Numbered from the stretch's first letter, positions 17,006 through 26,240 are shown. The stretch: 64,000 nt of DNA from an uncultured Candidatus Saccharibacteria bacterium (GCA_938045445.1 CALIMM010000014.1:1-64000), one strand, 5' to 3'. Program-made: numbers and translations. The notes: generated from the sequence alone by a model not told the origin.

Positions 17006-17767
17006 ATGCACGAGAAAGAACCAGACGAGAATAATAGGCTAAGCTTTCGCACCATCCTCTTTCGTGGTATCCTCCGCGTTATCATTATTCCGACATGCGT
17101 CATACTTCTATTAACTGGTGCATTAATCGGTATATTTCATATTAAGTATCTTATAGAGGCTCATCAAGCTCAGGCTGAAATGCGCGCCTACCTAGAGAAA
17201 AAATATCACCAGCACTTCATTATCAAGAACTATCGAATTGAAGGAGGAGGATTCGCAAGAAGAGGCGGCAAAGTTGCAGATGCACATAGAGAGGGTAGTT
17301 CTTATACCTTTCGTGTTTTAGAGAAAGATCACCGGCTCTATCGCGATAACTACCTCTCGGCACTTTACAATGAGCAAGAAGAAAAAGATCTTACCAAGAT
17401 GGTTAAAAAATTGTCTATACCTGCAGTAAAATATATGCCAGATATTACAATTGCTCCTGATGTAGCTGATGGGATACAGGGTACGCCAGCTTTTGCTGAG
17501 ATGTTGCGAAAGTATGGGGACCATATTATATATGAAGTATCTATTGTTGTAGTAGGGGACCAGGTAAGAGAAGAAGATGTCCAAAACGTAAGAAGACTCA
17601 TGGAGTATGCCCAATCAAAAAACCCGAGAAGTTATGCTGTGAGATATGTTGTAAATAGCAGAACTGAAGATGCACGATATATTTGTCAGGAGTATGGAGG
17701 TATAAGCGAGAAAACGGCGCAAGAAACTTCTAAGGATTGCTTTAAAAAGAGTAAAGGGAGGATATAG
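17006..17767 (+). CDS. Array membrane protein paralog C
   Basis: A 253-residue paralog. The conserved N-terminus (NRLSFRTILFRGILRVIIIP) and membrane helix are followed by AHQAQAEMRAYLEKKYHQHF, then a divergent outer domain. It shares IKNYRIEG with paralog A (ENYRIEG), and the phrase LSIPAVKY resembles YSIPAVNQ in A, so A and C are the closer pair while B and D share VEKP. A lipase remnant begins 3 bp after the stop. A GTG at 16991 is an alternative start. Confidence 0.7.
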   Translation: MHEKEPDENNRLSFRTILFRGILRVIIIPTCVILLLTGALIGIFHIKYLIEAHQAQAEMRAYLEKKYHQHFIIKNYRIEGGGFARRGGKVADAHREGSSYTFRVLEKDHRLYRDNYLSALYNEQEEKDLTKMVKKLSIPAVKYMPDITIAPDVADGIQGTPAFAEMLRKYGDHIIYEVSIVVVGDQVREEDVQNVRRLMEYAQSKNPRSYAVRYVVNSRTEDARYICQEYGGISEKTAQETSKDCFKKSKGRI

Positions 17768-17769
17768 TA

Positions 17770-17943
17770 ATGGTAAAAGACGAACAGTTTTTAACTTTGA
17801 GCTCATTGGCATATGAGCCGTTTTCTGATAATGATATCAACAAATCTTTAAAAGAAATTATGAAGGAAGTACCTAAAAACCAATCGCCTTGAGCGTAAAC
17901 CTCTCTCATACCTTGACAGCTCATCAAAGCTACAGCTTGCAGA
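17770..17943 (+). pseudogene. Lipase remnant 2 (truncated copy)
   Basis: ATG at 17770 reads MVKDEQFLTLSSLAYEPF and continues for 40 codons to a TGA at 17892, matching the N-terminal 30-40 residues of the lipase at 18777. After the stop, the same degenerate lipase fragment seen in remnant 1 follows and passes into the promoter repeat of paralog D. The catalytic region is absent. Confidence 0.65.
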
Positions 17944-18008
17944 ATAAGAAGAATAACTCAATAGTTCTGCATTTGTGCTATAATAGTCGCGTAGCCAAAA
18001 ATAGGGAT
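17890..18008 (+). repeat. Direct repeat, copy 2: lipase remnant tail plus promoter
   Basis: Second copy of the repeat at 16111-16228. The -10 box here is a consensus TATAAT (17979-17984). The RNA would start near 17991, about 34 nt before the paralog D ATG. Confidence 0.75.
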
Positions 18009-18024
18009 CCTGAGAGCAGAAAAT

Positions 18025-18780
18025 ATGCACAAGCAAAAACCAAACGATAACAGTAAACTAAGCTTTCCCACTATCGTCTTCCGTGGTGTCCTCTATGTCA
18101 TCATTATTCCAACAACTATTATGCTTCTCCTCGTTAGTGGATTTTATCTTAAGTTAGATATCGAGGCTGGCCAAGCTCAAGCGACAATGAAGACGTATTT
18201 ACGTAACAAGTATAAAGAAGAATTTGTTGTCGAGAAACCAATACGAAACGGAAGTGGGTTCGCGGTGCGGGGGTGGTTTGAGGCGGTAGCTTATCCTGTG
18301 GCGAACAAAAAACTTCCCTTTAAGGTGATGATGTCACTTTCAGACCCATGGGATGATTATGTAGATACACTATGGGGCATGCAAGAAATGGCAAGAATAA
18401 AACCGATGGTTGATAAAATAATGGCTGGATCGTACGAGTCTACTGTGGATATAGCAACGGGCGAAATTGGCAATGCTGTTACAGATACTAAGGCTTTGCC
18501 ATTATTTCAAGAGGTGGCGCATAAGCATAGCAAAAGTATACTCTATAAGCTAGAAGTAACTGCGCAAAACGATGCTTCTTCGTTGATGCACTATGAGCGA
18601 GTCAAGCAGTTGTTGCAGATTATTAAGGATGTTCCTGCTAAGACTAAACTGATATACCGATGGTACGAAAATGGTACTAAACACGTCATAGTGCTCTTAG
18701 AAGATGAAATAGCAAAAATACTTCACGAAAACCAGGATATTCGTATATATGATAAAGAAATAATTAAGGAGAAAAAATGA
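18025..18780 (+). CDS. Array membrane protein paralog D
   Basis: A 251-residue paralog, the last of the array. It has the conserved head (DNSKLSFPTIVFRGVLYVII), a membrane helix at about residues 20-44, then AGQAQATMKTYLRNKYKEEF and VVEKP like paralog B. The outer domain is unique and ends in a lysine-rich tail (KEIIKEKK). The stop overlaps the ATG of the longest surviving lipase copy by four bases (ATGA), the same coupling as between paralog A and lipase remnant 1. This shows the ancestral unit was membrane protein plus lipase. Confidence 0.7.
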   Translation: MHKQKPNDNSKLSFPTIVFRGVLYVIIIPTTIMLLLVSGFYLKLDIEAGQAQATMKTYLRNKYKEEFVVEKPIRNGSGFAVRGWFEAVAYPVANKKLPFKVMMSLSDPWDDYVDTLWGMQEMARIKPMVDKIMAGSYESTVDIATGEIGNAVTDTKALPLFQEVAHKHSKSILYKLEVTAQNDASSLMHYERVKQLLQIIKDVPAKTKLIYRWYENGTKHVIVLLEDEIAKILHENQDIRIYDKEIIKEKK

Positions 18781-19283
18781 ATTTGAAAGTTGAGCAGTAT
18801 CTTGCCTTGTCATCGCTTGCTTATCAAGTAATACCAAATAGTTTGTTAGATGATGCATCAAAACAAACCCTTGAAGAGATTGTCTCTCACTTGACCGCGA
18901 GAACTAACTTGCTTGAACTTAAACCACTCTCCTCCCTCGCATCCTGGCACCTCATTAACGCCACAACCACTTCATCTGGTATGTCGGCTATTGCTGTGCA
19001 AGATCCAGCCACCAAGGACATTGTCTTTGCCTACCGCGGGACAGATATTGATAAGAATATCTGGGAAGCGATGAAAGATATTGAGTCGGATATTGCGATT
19101 GCATCGAGTGGGAATGTTTTTGTGCAGGATGGGCTGAACCAATTCCACGATGCCCACACCTTCTATACCGAGACGATCAAGAAAGTTGGTGGCGGTGCTC
19201 ATGTAGGTGCCAAGAGCTTTACTGGCCATTCACTCGGTGGTAGGTTAGATGGTTTGGGCTACTTTCTCAATATTGGTGCTTAG
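18777..19283 (+). pseudogene. Class-3 (Mbeg1-like) lipase, 3'-truncated
   Basis: 168 codons remain of an alpha/beta hydrolase. VFAYRGTD (about 84-90) is the oxyanion-side strand of class-3 lipases. FTGHSLGG (148-155) holds the nucleophile Ser152. Straight after it the frame ends in an unrelated tail (RLDGLGYFLNIGA), so the catalytic Asp and His and roughly half of the fold are missing. It has no signal peptide. The product should be inactive unless completed by another polypeptide. It is translationally coupled to paralog D. Confidence 0.7.
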
Positions 19284-19418
19284 GCAAAATACTAGCCTTC
19301 ATAATTTCCTAGAGGAAGAATAAGAAGCGAGAAATAATAAATGGGCCGATACGAGCGCGTCGCCTCAGCAGAAGTCTCTTTAAGCTAGCTTTCATCTCCC
19401 TCCTGCACAATACCATAC

Positions 19419-20145
19419 ATGAAAACAGCAACCATGACCCAATCAGCCGCAGTGGTAGAGACGCCTGCTGCGCCGGTGCTGCGTGCGCTTAATCCGCGGA
19501 CGCTCAGTATCGATATTGTGCTGCCAGTGCTTAATGAGGTGCATGTTATTGCGCGCTCGGTGAGCACGTTGCACGCGTATTTATCACAACATATGTCTCA
19601 TCGCTGGCGCATTATCATTGCCGACAATGGCAGCACGGACGGCACAGCAGAGGCGGCGCACCAATTGGCGCTGCGCTACCCCAAGGTGCAGCTCATTCAG
19701 CTTGCCGAGAAAGGCCGTGGCCGGGCTCTCAAGCAAGCGTGGCTACAGAGCTCGGCCGACATTCTGGCCTATATGGATATCGACCTCTCTACCAATTTAG
19801 ACAGCTTCGTCCCAATGATCACCCCGCTGATTATGGGTGAGGCAGCTGTGGCGACGGGCTCGCGCCTGATGAAGCAGTCGCGTACAACTCGCGGCTTCAA
19901 GCGCGACACTATCTCGCGTTGCTACAACTGGATTATTCGCCGGACGATGAAGACAAAATTTGTTGATGCTCAGTGCGGTTTCAAAGCGATTCGGCGCGAT
20001 GCGGCACGCAAGATTCTACCTCGTATTAAGGATACTGGCTGGTTTTTGATACCGAGCTGCTCGTCAAGGCAGAGTACGCTGGCTATACCATCCATGAGGA
20101 GCCAGTCTTTGGGTCTGGCTCTCTATTATTTCTGTTATCTCAACT
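19419..20145 (+). pseudogene. Family 2 glycosyltransferase (dolichyl/undecaprenyl-phosphate sugar transferase type), frameshifted
   Basis: The first 207 codons are a good GT2 domain: IDIVLPVLNEVHVI, IIADNGSTDGT, the DXD-like MDIDLSTNL and VDAQCGFKAIRRDAA. At about 20040, in a run of five T, the frame shifts by one base. The other frame continues as FDTELLVKAEYAGYTIHEEP, the expected next family segment. It then ends early, so the C-terminal membrane part is also missing. Either a decaying gene or a homopolymer error plus real truncation. Intact relatives transfer sugars from nucleotide-sugar to a polyprenyl phosphate. Confidence 0.75.
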
Positions 20146-20156
20146 AACGCAAAGCC

Positions 20157-20657
20157 TTACTTGTGGCGCATTGCCAGGCCAGCGCGAAGTGTTTCATGAT
20201 AAAACGGTAGCAGCGGCAAAGCATCGATCTCGGTGAGTGGATACCACGCTGCTGCGCTATTTTCGGCATTAAGCCGAGGTGTTATGCGCTGCGCACATTC
20301 AACGAGCACCGGATACACATACCACTGGCGGCTATGCGCTGCATCGATCTGCATCAGGGGCTGCTGCGACACCACGATAGTCGTATCTCGCGGGTCAATG
20401 CCTAGCTCCTCGGCCAATTCTTGCCCGGCCAGTACCGTAATGCTCGTATCGGTTCGGTCGATGAAGCCAGAGATACCATTGAGCATACGCGGCTGCTCAA
20501 CCTCTTGCTGGCTCCGCCGCGCCAGTAAAACTTCATCACCATAGCATACCACGCAATTGAAGACAAAGCAGATGGGCTGGCCAGTGTAGTCGATCCTTCC
20601 ATCAGGCAGGCGTGGATAGTCTTTGGTCTGGTACGCAATCATCGCAAGCGGATTCAT
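20157..20657 (-). CDS. Nudix hydrolase with variant Nudix box
   Basis: A 166-residue Nudix-fold protein. The box reads GFIDRTDTSI then AGQELAEELGI: the first glutamate is Asp and the arginine before the E-x-x-E-E core is Gln, but the metal-binding E-x-x-E-E is kept. Substrate cannot be assigned; the length and LLARRSQQ strand fit house-cleaning or isopentenyl/8-oxo-dGTP-like groups. TATACT on the complement of 20664-20669 ends 6 nt before the ATG, so the mRNA is probably leaderless. Convergent with the broken glycosyltransferase. Confidence 0.85.
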   Translation of the reverse strand: MNPLAMIAYQTKDYPRLPDGRIDYTGQPICFVFNCVVCYGDEVLLARRSQQEVEQPRMLNGISGFIDRTDTSITVLAGQELAEELGIDPRDTTIVVSQQPLMQIDAAHSRQWYVYPVLVECAQRITPRLNAENSAAAWYPLTEIDALPLLPFYHETLRAGLAMRHK

Positions 20658-20684
20658 ATGATTAGTATAGCATAAGAGGAATGG

Positions 20685-20695
20685 ACAGAGGTAGA
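20685..20695 (+). repeat. ACAGAGGTAGA short intergenic motif, example copy
   Basis: The 11-mer ACAGAGGTAGA occurs in four intergenic places on the plus strand: 20685, 31750, 33430 and 35899. A 10-base match at 49590 lies inside a small reading frame. I found no copy on the minus strand. Nothing common in the surroundings explains it. Confidence 0.35.
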
Positions 20696-20843
20696 AAATA
20701 CAGTATGCAAGCTATAATATACGGTTATGTTTCACCTCTAATTCTCTAGGTGCAGCGTAATGGAGCAAAAAATAGAATTTTTAAGACTGCCCTAAGCCAT
20801 GTCGTGCATACTAAGATACAACCATAAACAGGAGTATACGACA

Positions 20844-21033
20844 ATGGCACAGCAACCAACTCTCACCACAGACGAAGCGCTTGTTTTGCAGCAGATCAAC
20901 GAGCATAGCGAAGATGATGTGATCGGCCTAGAGCAGAGCCTGCGCATGAGCCGCCCAAAGCTTATGGCGCAACTCACTCACCTCAAGAACAAAGGGCTTA
21001 TTACAGTTAAGATGACGACTGGTGATTGGCAGT
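20844..21033 (+). pseudogene. Winged-helix protein, 3'-truncated and fused to kinase debris
   Basis: From ATG 20844 the frame reads about 62 residues of a MarR/winged-helix-like domain: TLTTDEALVLQQINEHSE, then LEQSLRMSRPKLMAQLTHLK and NKGLITVK. After TTGDWQ the sequence joins out of frame to the middle of a histidine kinase gene, and the readable product continues as 25 junk residues to a stop at 21110. The deletion removed the wing end of this gene and the front of the kinase. A longer start at 20799 is in frame but unsupported. Confidence 0.55.
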
Positions 21034-21770
21034 GTGGTGGGCTATCTCCTCGCGGAGCACACCCTGCGGCCGATCCGCGCCAACATGCACGCCCAGACTC
21101 AGTTCGTTAGTGATGCAGTCATGAGCTGCGCACGCCGCTGACCGCGCTGCGTACTGCGAACGAAGTAGCGCTGCGCAACCCCAAGCTCACCTTGGCCGAG
21201 GCCCGCACCGTCATAGAAGCGAATGTGACCGATGCGACGCGGCTGCAAACGCTAGCCAATACAATGCTTGGCTTGCTTCGGCACGACCACTCGACGGTGC
21301 AGCTGCAGCCAGTTGCTTTACAAACAGTGGTGAGTGAAGCAATGAACTTGGTGGTGGCACCTGCCCAAGCGAAGTCGATTGCCATTGACGATACCACGCC
21401 ACCTTTGATGGTGCGGGCTCATCAGCAGCGTCTTGTTCAGCTCCTTACCATTTTGCTCGACAATGCCATCAAGTAAAGCCCGGAGCATATCACCATCACC
21501 GCCGAGAGTACCAATCGCTGGGCTAGGGTGCAGATCATTGACCAAGGCATCGGGATGGACGCCGCCACGCAGCGTCGGATATTCCTGCGCTTCTACCGAG
21601 CCGACCAAGCTCGCACTGGTGGCCTAGGCCAGGGCTATGGCCTTGGGCTTGCGATTGCCCAGCAGATCATCACCGAACATGGCGGCAAAATTACTGTCGA
21701 CAGTACGCCTGGTAGTGGCACGACCTTTACGGTGAGCTTGCGCCTTGCTGGTAAACAGAGTACGCAGTAG
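21033..21770 (+). pseudogene. Sensor histidine kinase remnant
   Basis: Reading across frames gives the end of a membrane helix and linker (VVGYLLAEHTLRPIRANMHA), the H-box HELRTPLTALRTANE, the dimerisation helix, the N-box LLDNAIK, the G1-box IIDQGIGMD, F-box IFLRFYRAD and G2-box GLGLAIAQQII. At least two lesions are seen: a one-base loss just before the H-box (near 21118), and a TAT-to-TAA change after LLDNAIK (21474-21476). Sensor and first membrane segment are missing. No response regulator gene is nearby. Confidence 0.8.
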
Positions 21771-22005
21771 ATAACGTTCTGTAGAAATAAAGAGCGGATG
21801 CATATCAAACTAGGCTTGGAGCGGCTGGGGCAGTAGGGTATATGGGTTGTATTACTTTTTGAGATCAGCTAAAAATTCTTCGACAGAGTTAAACGGCTTA
21901 CTCAGGCCATTACTAGTTGCTAGCGACGGCTCTGCAAGATCTCACTTTAAGCTTCTTTTAACGCCCATTCCCTATACTCGAACCATAATAACGAAAGGAG
22001 TATGT

Positions 22006-22389
22006 ATGAAAATAGAAGATGGCTTTGCAACGGAGAAGCGTAGTACGTCGCCAACATCCCCATCGTCCACGCAAGTGCAGGTCAAAGGTGCGGCTAACCC
22101 TGGTTTGATCGCAGCGGTGATCGGCGGTGTGATCGTGGCGGCGGCGCTCGGATTTCTTGGCGGTATGCAGGTCAATAGCCGCAGCACATCGAGCCAAAGT
22201 GGACCTGGTGGCCATGGTATGATGGGTAGTCAAACCAGCCAGGGGAATATGTCGCCACCAGGCCAAGCAGGGCAGTCGGCGGGCAGCGGCAACCAGCCAA
22301 GCGCACCGTCAAATGGAGCAAATACCACTACGCAAACCCAGCAAGGTACCACCCAACAAACCACGCAAGATACGACCAAGAATACCTAA
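22006..22389 (+). CDS. Single-pass protein with long low-complexity outer tail
   Basis: A 127-residue protein. A short cytoplasmic head (30 residues, S/T/P rich) is followed by a membrane helix (PGLIAAVIGGVIVAAALGFL) and a 70-residue tail made almost only of G, S, Q, T, N and P, ending in TTQQTTQDTTKNT. The tail should be outside the cell and unfolded. The start is set by GAAAGGAG 6 nt upstream; TATACT (21972-21977) is its -10 box. Function is unknown; surface adhesion or spacer are possibilities only. Confidence 0.65.
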   Translation: MKIEDGFATEKRSTSPTSPSSTQVQVKGAANPGLIAAVIGGVIVAAALGFLGGMQVNSRSTSSQSGPGGHGMMGSQTSQGNMSPPGQAGQSAGSGNQPSAPSNGANTTTQTQQGTTQQTTQDTTKNT

Positions 22390-22400
22390 TACTAATAATA

Positions 22401-22426
22401 AAACCACCTCTGATATGAGGTGGTTT
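22401..22426. terminator. Bidirectional Rho-independent terminator
   Basis: AAACCACCTC pairs with GAGGTGGTTT around a 6-nt loop, with A-run before and T-run after. It lies between the convergent tail protein (stop 22389) and the thioredoxin-fold gene (stop 22447), so it can serve both strands. Confidence 0.85.
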
Positions 22427-22446
22427 TTGGCTTACTGGAGCAAGGA

Positions 22447-23214
22447 TTATTGTGGTAAGGAGATGCCCTTTTCTTTGAGGGCTGGCTCGATGACGAGCTT
22501 GCCAAAGGCGTCGGCATCGGCCCACACTTGGCGCGCATCTGAGCTGCCTGAGGTGGTGAGTTTGCCGTCCTTGACGTATTGATTGGTTACATTCTTGCCA
22601 TTGACAAGAATAGCTGGTGTGGCGCTGGCGGCATTTTGAGCGCCAGCCAGCGATTTATCGAAGGCGATCTTTTTCTTGATCCGAGCACCTGAGCGGTCGG
22701 CCTCGGCGAGGTCGGTCTTGAAGCGGTTGACATCAAGGCCAAGCCCCTGTGCAGTGGTGGCGAAGTAGTTGGTACGTTCTGTGCCATCGAGTGACTGCCA
22801 CGAATTTTGTTCGGTGTAGAGCTTATCGTGCATTTCCCAATATTTGCCTTGGAAGCCAGCTGATTCGGCTGCTGCTGCTGCTGCGAGTGCGTTGGGGTGG
22901 ATGGACGAGAGAGGGTTGTTGCGGAAGATGAGCTGCACGTGGTCCTTGTATTTCTCAGTGACTGCTTTGAGGGCGGGCGAGGCCTGCGAACAGCCAGGGC
23001 ACTGGAAGTCTCCATATTCGATGATTGTTACCTTGGGTGATTTGCTTCCGTGGGTATGGTCGGCGATGTCGCCATTTTGGCTACTGGCGCTTTGTTCTTG
23101 CAGTGGATCAACGCTCGACAGATTGATCGACTCACCTTGGCGCGACAGCCACACGAGCCCACCTAAGATTGCGAGACAAAGCACTGCAAAGATCAGCCAT
23201 GATTTTTTTGTCAT
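22447..23214 (-). CDS. Membrane-anchored DsbA-like thiol oxidoreductase
   Basis: A 255-residue protein. Residues 6-25 are a signal anchor (WLIFAVLCLAILGGLVWL). The thioredoxin-fold domain of the DsbA/DSBA_2 group starts near residue 60 with VTIIEYGDFQCPGCSQASPA, giving a C-P-G-C active site. The helical insertion contains LAAAAAAESAGFQGKYWEMH, and the cis-proline strand is SATPAILVNG. It should act outside the membrane, introducing or shuffling disulfides in exported proteins. A Shine-Dalgarno AAGGAGGAA precedes the ATG. Confidence 0.93.
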   Translation of the reverse strand: MTKKSWLIFAVLCLAILGGLVWLSRQGESINLSSVDPLQEQSASSQNGDIADHTHGSKSPKVTIIEYGDFQCPGCSQASPALKAVTEKYKDHVQLIFRNNPLSSIHPNALAAAAAAESAGFQGKYWEMHDKLYTEQNSWQSLDGTERTNYFATTAQGLGLDVNRFKTDLAEADRSGARIKKKIAFDKSLAGAQNAASATPAILVNGKNVTNQYVKDGKLTTSGSSDARQVWADADAFGKLVIEPALKEKGISLPQ

Positions 23215-23338
23215 AAACGAAACATTCCTCCTTATTCTTGCATATTATATCGTGCTCGAGAGACCGAATCAAGCTGACAGAGGTGCTGCACGCGGCTAAA
23301 GCATTGAGCCGATCAGGGGAGTGCGCTACAATGATGGC

Positions 23339-24361
23339 ATGGAAATGCTCATGATCATCATCTTTGCTATCTTTGTGATTGCCCTCATTCTGGCTGGCAG
23401 TGCATGGCCCGATATACCACCGGTGAGCCAATACGAGCTTGAGCGCCGTCGCCAGCAGAATAATCGCACAGCGATCCACCAGTTGCGGCGCATTGCCGTC
23501 TACGATGATCTCGTCTCGCTCCAGCGCTGCGTGGTGGCGCTATTGCTGGTGCTGATGGTAATGGCAAGCATTGGTGCATTTGACTTTGGTGGCGGTGTGC
23601 TGGTGGCGCTCGCGGTGGCACTGCTCTATGGTGGCGTGGGGCGGATTGGTTGGGTGCATGCGATTGCCCAGCGCTTTTATAATGCGGTTGAGCCGAGCTT
23701 TGTGAGCTTTGCTGGGCGGTTCCCGCGAGTGGTGCGCATTGTCCGTTCGTTTGTGCCGCCAGTAGAGACGAATCTTCGCCTGGGGTCGCGGGCTGAGCTT
23801 GAGCATCTGGTACGTCATGCTCGGCCATCAGTCTTGCCACCAGTCGAGCGTGAGCAAGCGCTGGGGAGTTTGACCTTTGCGCGCAAGACGGTCGAGGCAG
23901 TCATGGTGCCGCGCCAAGCCATCAAGACAGTCGAGCAAGACGCCATGGTGGGGCCGCTGTTGCTCGATGAGTTGCACCGCACAGGGCATAGCCGTTTCCC
24001 AGTGGTGGATGGCGACATTGACCACATTATTGGCGTACTACACACCCGCGACTTTATGTCGCTTAAGGAGGCGGTGTCGGCTCAGGTGCAAACGGTGATG
24101 GACCCAAATGTGTACTACATCGATGGGGCACAGTCGCTCGAGCAAGCCTTAGGTGCGTTTATTAAGACGCGTCAGCAGGTCTTCATTGTCGTCAATACCT
24201 ATCGTGAGACGGTGGGGATGGTGACACTGGATGATTGCATCGAGGCCTTGCTTGGCCATGCTCCCACGGCGGATGATGACGAGGTATATAGCCAGCCAGT
24301 GGCCTTGCCCGAGCCCACGCAGCCACGCGCCCTCCCTATGGGTGGGCAGAATGATGCCTGA
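23339..24361 (+). CDS. CBS-pair membrane protein (CorC/CNNM-like)
   Basis: A 340-residue protein. Hydrophobic segments lie at about residues 3-20 and two at 65-105. A tandem CBS domain pair starts near 180 with VEAVMVPRQAIKTVEQ, then SRFPVVDGDIDHIIGVLHTR and GMVTLDDCIEALLG. This arrangement is like CNNM/HlyC proteins but without the usual DUF21 and CorC_HlyC domains, so transport of Mg2+ is possible but not shown. The start is chosen because TACAAT (23327-23332) ends 6 nt before ATG 23339; leaderless. Confidence 0.75.
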   Translation: MEMLMIIIFAIFVIALILAGSAWPDIPPVSQYELERRRQQNNRTAIHQLRRIAVYDDLVSLQRCVVALLLVLMVMASIGAFDFGGGVLVALAVALLYGGVGRIGWVHAIAQRFYNAVEPSFVSFAGRFPRVVRIVRSFVPPVETNLRLGSRAELEHLVRHARPSVLPPVEREQALGSLTFARKTVEAVMVPRQAIKTVEQDAMVGPLLLDELHRTGHSRFPVVDGDIDHIIGVLHTRDFMSLKEAVSAQVQTVMDPNVYYIDGAQSLEQALGAFIKTRQQVFIVVNTYRETVGMVTLDDCIEALLGHAPTADDDEVYSQPVALPEPTQPRALPMGGQNDA

Positions 24362-24384
24362 AATTGTGGTATAATCTAACAGAT

Positions 24385-26163
24385 ATGACACAACGAATAC
24401 TTGCCAACCAAACGCCGGATTACACCGGCCAAACCATCACTGTGGCCGGCTGGGTGCATGCACGGCGCGACCATGGTGGCCTGATTTTCATCGACCTGCG
24501 CGACCACACTGGCCTGGTGCAGCTGGTCGTTAGCCCTGAGCAAACCGCCGCCTTTGCCCTGGCAGAGCATGCCCGCGACGAGTACGTTCTGCGAGCCCGC
24601 GGCGAGGTGCGCCAGCGTGGCGAGGGCCTGGCCAACCCCAATATTGCCAGCGGCAGCATCGAGCTAGCCGTAAGTGGGCTAGAGGTGCTGAACAAAGCCG
24701 AGACGCTGCCCATCCAGCCCTTTAGCGAGACCAATCAAGCCAGTGAAGACCTGCGCTTTGCCTACCGCTACCTGGACCTGCGCCGCCCCAAGCTGCAAAC
24801 AATGCTGCGCCGCCGCGCCGATATGTACCGCCGCATGCGCCAGTATATGGATGAGCGCGATTTTATCGAAATCCAAACGCCAATCCTTGCAAATTCCAGC
24901 CCCGAGGGTGCACGCGACTTCCTCATCCCCAGCCGCTTGCAAGAGGGCAAATTCTACGCCCTGCCACAAGCACCGCAGCAGTTTAAGCAGCTGCTGATGG
25001 TCGGTGGCGTGCCGCGCTACTACCAGCTGGCTGCGTGCTTCCGTGACGAAGACCCGCGTGCCGACCGCCTGTATGGCGAGTTTTACCAGCTGGATCTAGA
25101 GATGAGCTTTGTGGAGGATGGCGAGCAAGTCCGCCAGATGATGGAACCACTGATGCAGCAGCTGGTGACGGACTTTGCTGGCAAGACGCTGCTGGATCTG
25201 AGTGATCTGCCGGCCGGTGATGGCCAACCCATCCCGCGCATCCCGTACCAAACCGCCATGGAAACCTATGGTAGCGACAAGCCAGACCTGCGCTTTGGCA
25301 TGGAGCTGGTTGAGCTAACGGATGTGTTTGCCGACACCGAATTTGGCGTGTTCAAAAACGCGGAGTGTATCAAGGCAATCTGCGTCACAAACGGTGCGTC
25401 GCTCAGCCGCAAGCAGATCGATGGCTTTACCCACATCGCCAAAGCCGAGGGTGCAGGCGGCCTGGCCTACATTACCTACCAAGATGGTGCGGCCAAGAGC
25501 CCAATTGCTAAGTTTTTGAGTGAGGATGAGCTGGCCGCCATCCAAGCCAAAACGGGGGCCAAGGACGGCGACGCAGTCTTCTTCGGGGCTGATAGGCGCC
25601 CCGTGGTCAATGCCGTGCTGGGGCGGCTGCGTAGTGAGTTTTCCGAGCACTTTGGGCTGAAGGATCCGCAGGCGGTGGCGCTAGCCTGGATTATCGATTT
25701 CCCATTCTACGAGTGGGACGAGCACGCCCGCAAGCTCGACTTTGGCCACAATCCCTTTAGTATGCCAAAGGGTGGGCTCAGCACGCTGCAAGCCGCCCAG
25801 ACCGATGACGAGAAGCTAGCTATTCTGGCCGACCAGTTCGATATGGTAATGAACGGCTACGAAATCTGCAGCGGCGGTGTGCGCAACCATAACCCGGCTG
25901 TGCTGTATGAAGTATTCGGGCTGCTTGGCTATAGCCGGCAGTATGTGGAAGAGAAGTTTGGCGCCATGCTGCGGGCCTTTACCTACGGCGCGCCGCCACA
26001 CGCGGGCTGCGCCTTTGGCATTGACCGCATCCTGATGGAGCTAACCGGCGAGCATAACGTCCGCGAAACCCTCGCCTTCCCTAAAAACGGCAGCGGCGTC
26101 GACGTCATGATGGACTCACCCGCGCAGGTAGAACCCGGGCAGCTGAAGGAGTTGGGGTTGTAA
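24385..26163 (+). CDS. aspS: Aspartyl-tRNA synthetase
   Basis: A 592-residue class II synthetase of the bacterial type. An N-terminal OB fold binds the anticodon (VAGWVHARRDHGGLIFIDLR). Motif 2 is ACFRDEDPRADR. YGSDKPDLRFGMEL leads into the bacterial GAD insertion domain. Motif 3 is GIDRILMEL near the C-terminus. TATAAT (24370-24375) is 9 nt before the chosen ATG at 24385; an in-frame GTG-like extension at 24364 would overlap the promoter. Whether it also charges tRNA-Asn cannot be told, because no gatCAB genes are in view. Confidence 0.96.
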   Translation: MTQRILANQTPDYTGQTITVAGWVHARRDHGGLIFIDLRDHTGLVQLVVSPEQTAAFALAEHARDEYVLRARGEVRQRGEGLANPNIASGSIELAVSGLEVLNKAETLPIQPFSETNQASEDLRFAYRYLDLRRPKLQTMLRRRADMYRRMRQYMDERDFIEIQTPILANSSPEGARDFLIPSRLQEGKFYALPQAPQQFKQLLMVGGVPRYYQLAACFRDEDPRADRLYGEFYQLDLEMSFVEDGEQVRQMMEPLMQQLVTDFAGKTLLDLSDLPAGDGQPIPRIPYQTAMETYGSDKPDLRFGMELVELTDVFADTEFGVFKNAECIKAICVTNGASLSRKQIDGFTHIAKAEGAGGLAYITYQDGAAKSPIAKFLSEDELAAIQAKTGAKDGDAVFFGADRRPVVNAVLGRLRSEFSEHFGLKDPQAVALAWIIDFPFYEWDEHARKLDFGHNPFSMPKGGLSTLQAAQTDDEKLAILADQFDMVMNGYEICSGGVRNHNPAVLYEVFGLLGYSRQYVEEKFGAMLRAFTYGAPPHAGCAFGIDRILMELTGEHNVRETLAFPKNGSGVDVMMDSPAQVEPGQLKELGL

Positions 26164-26240
26164 ACAAACGAACGATGGCTCGCTATCGCTACGAATCTGC
26201 TGCGCACCAACCCAAAGCACACTAAGGAGGCAATACCCCT

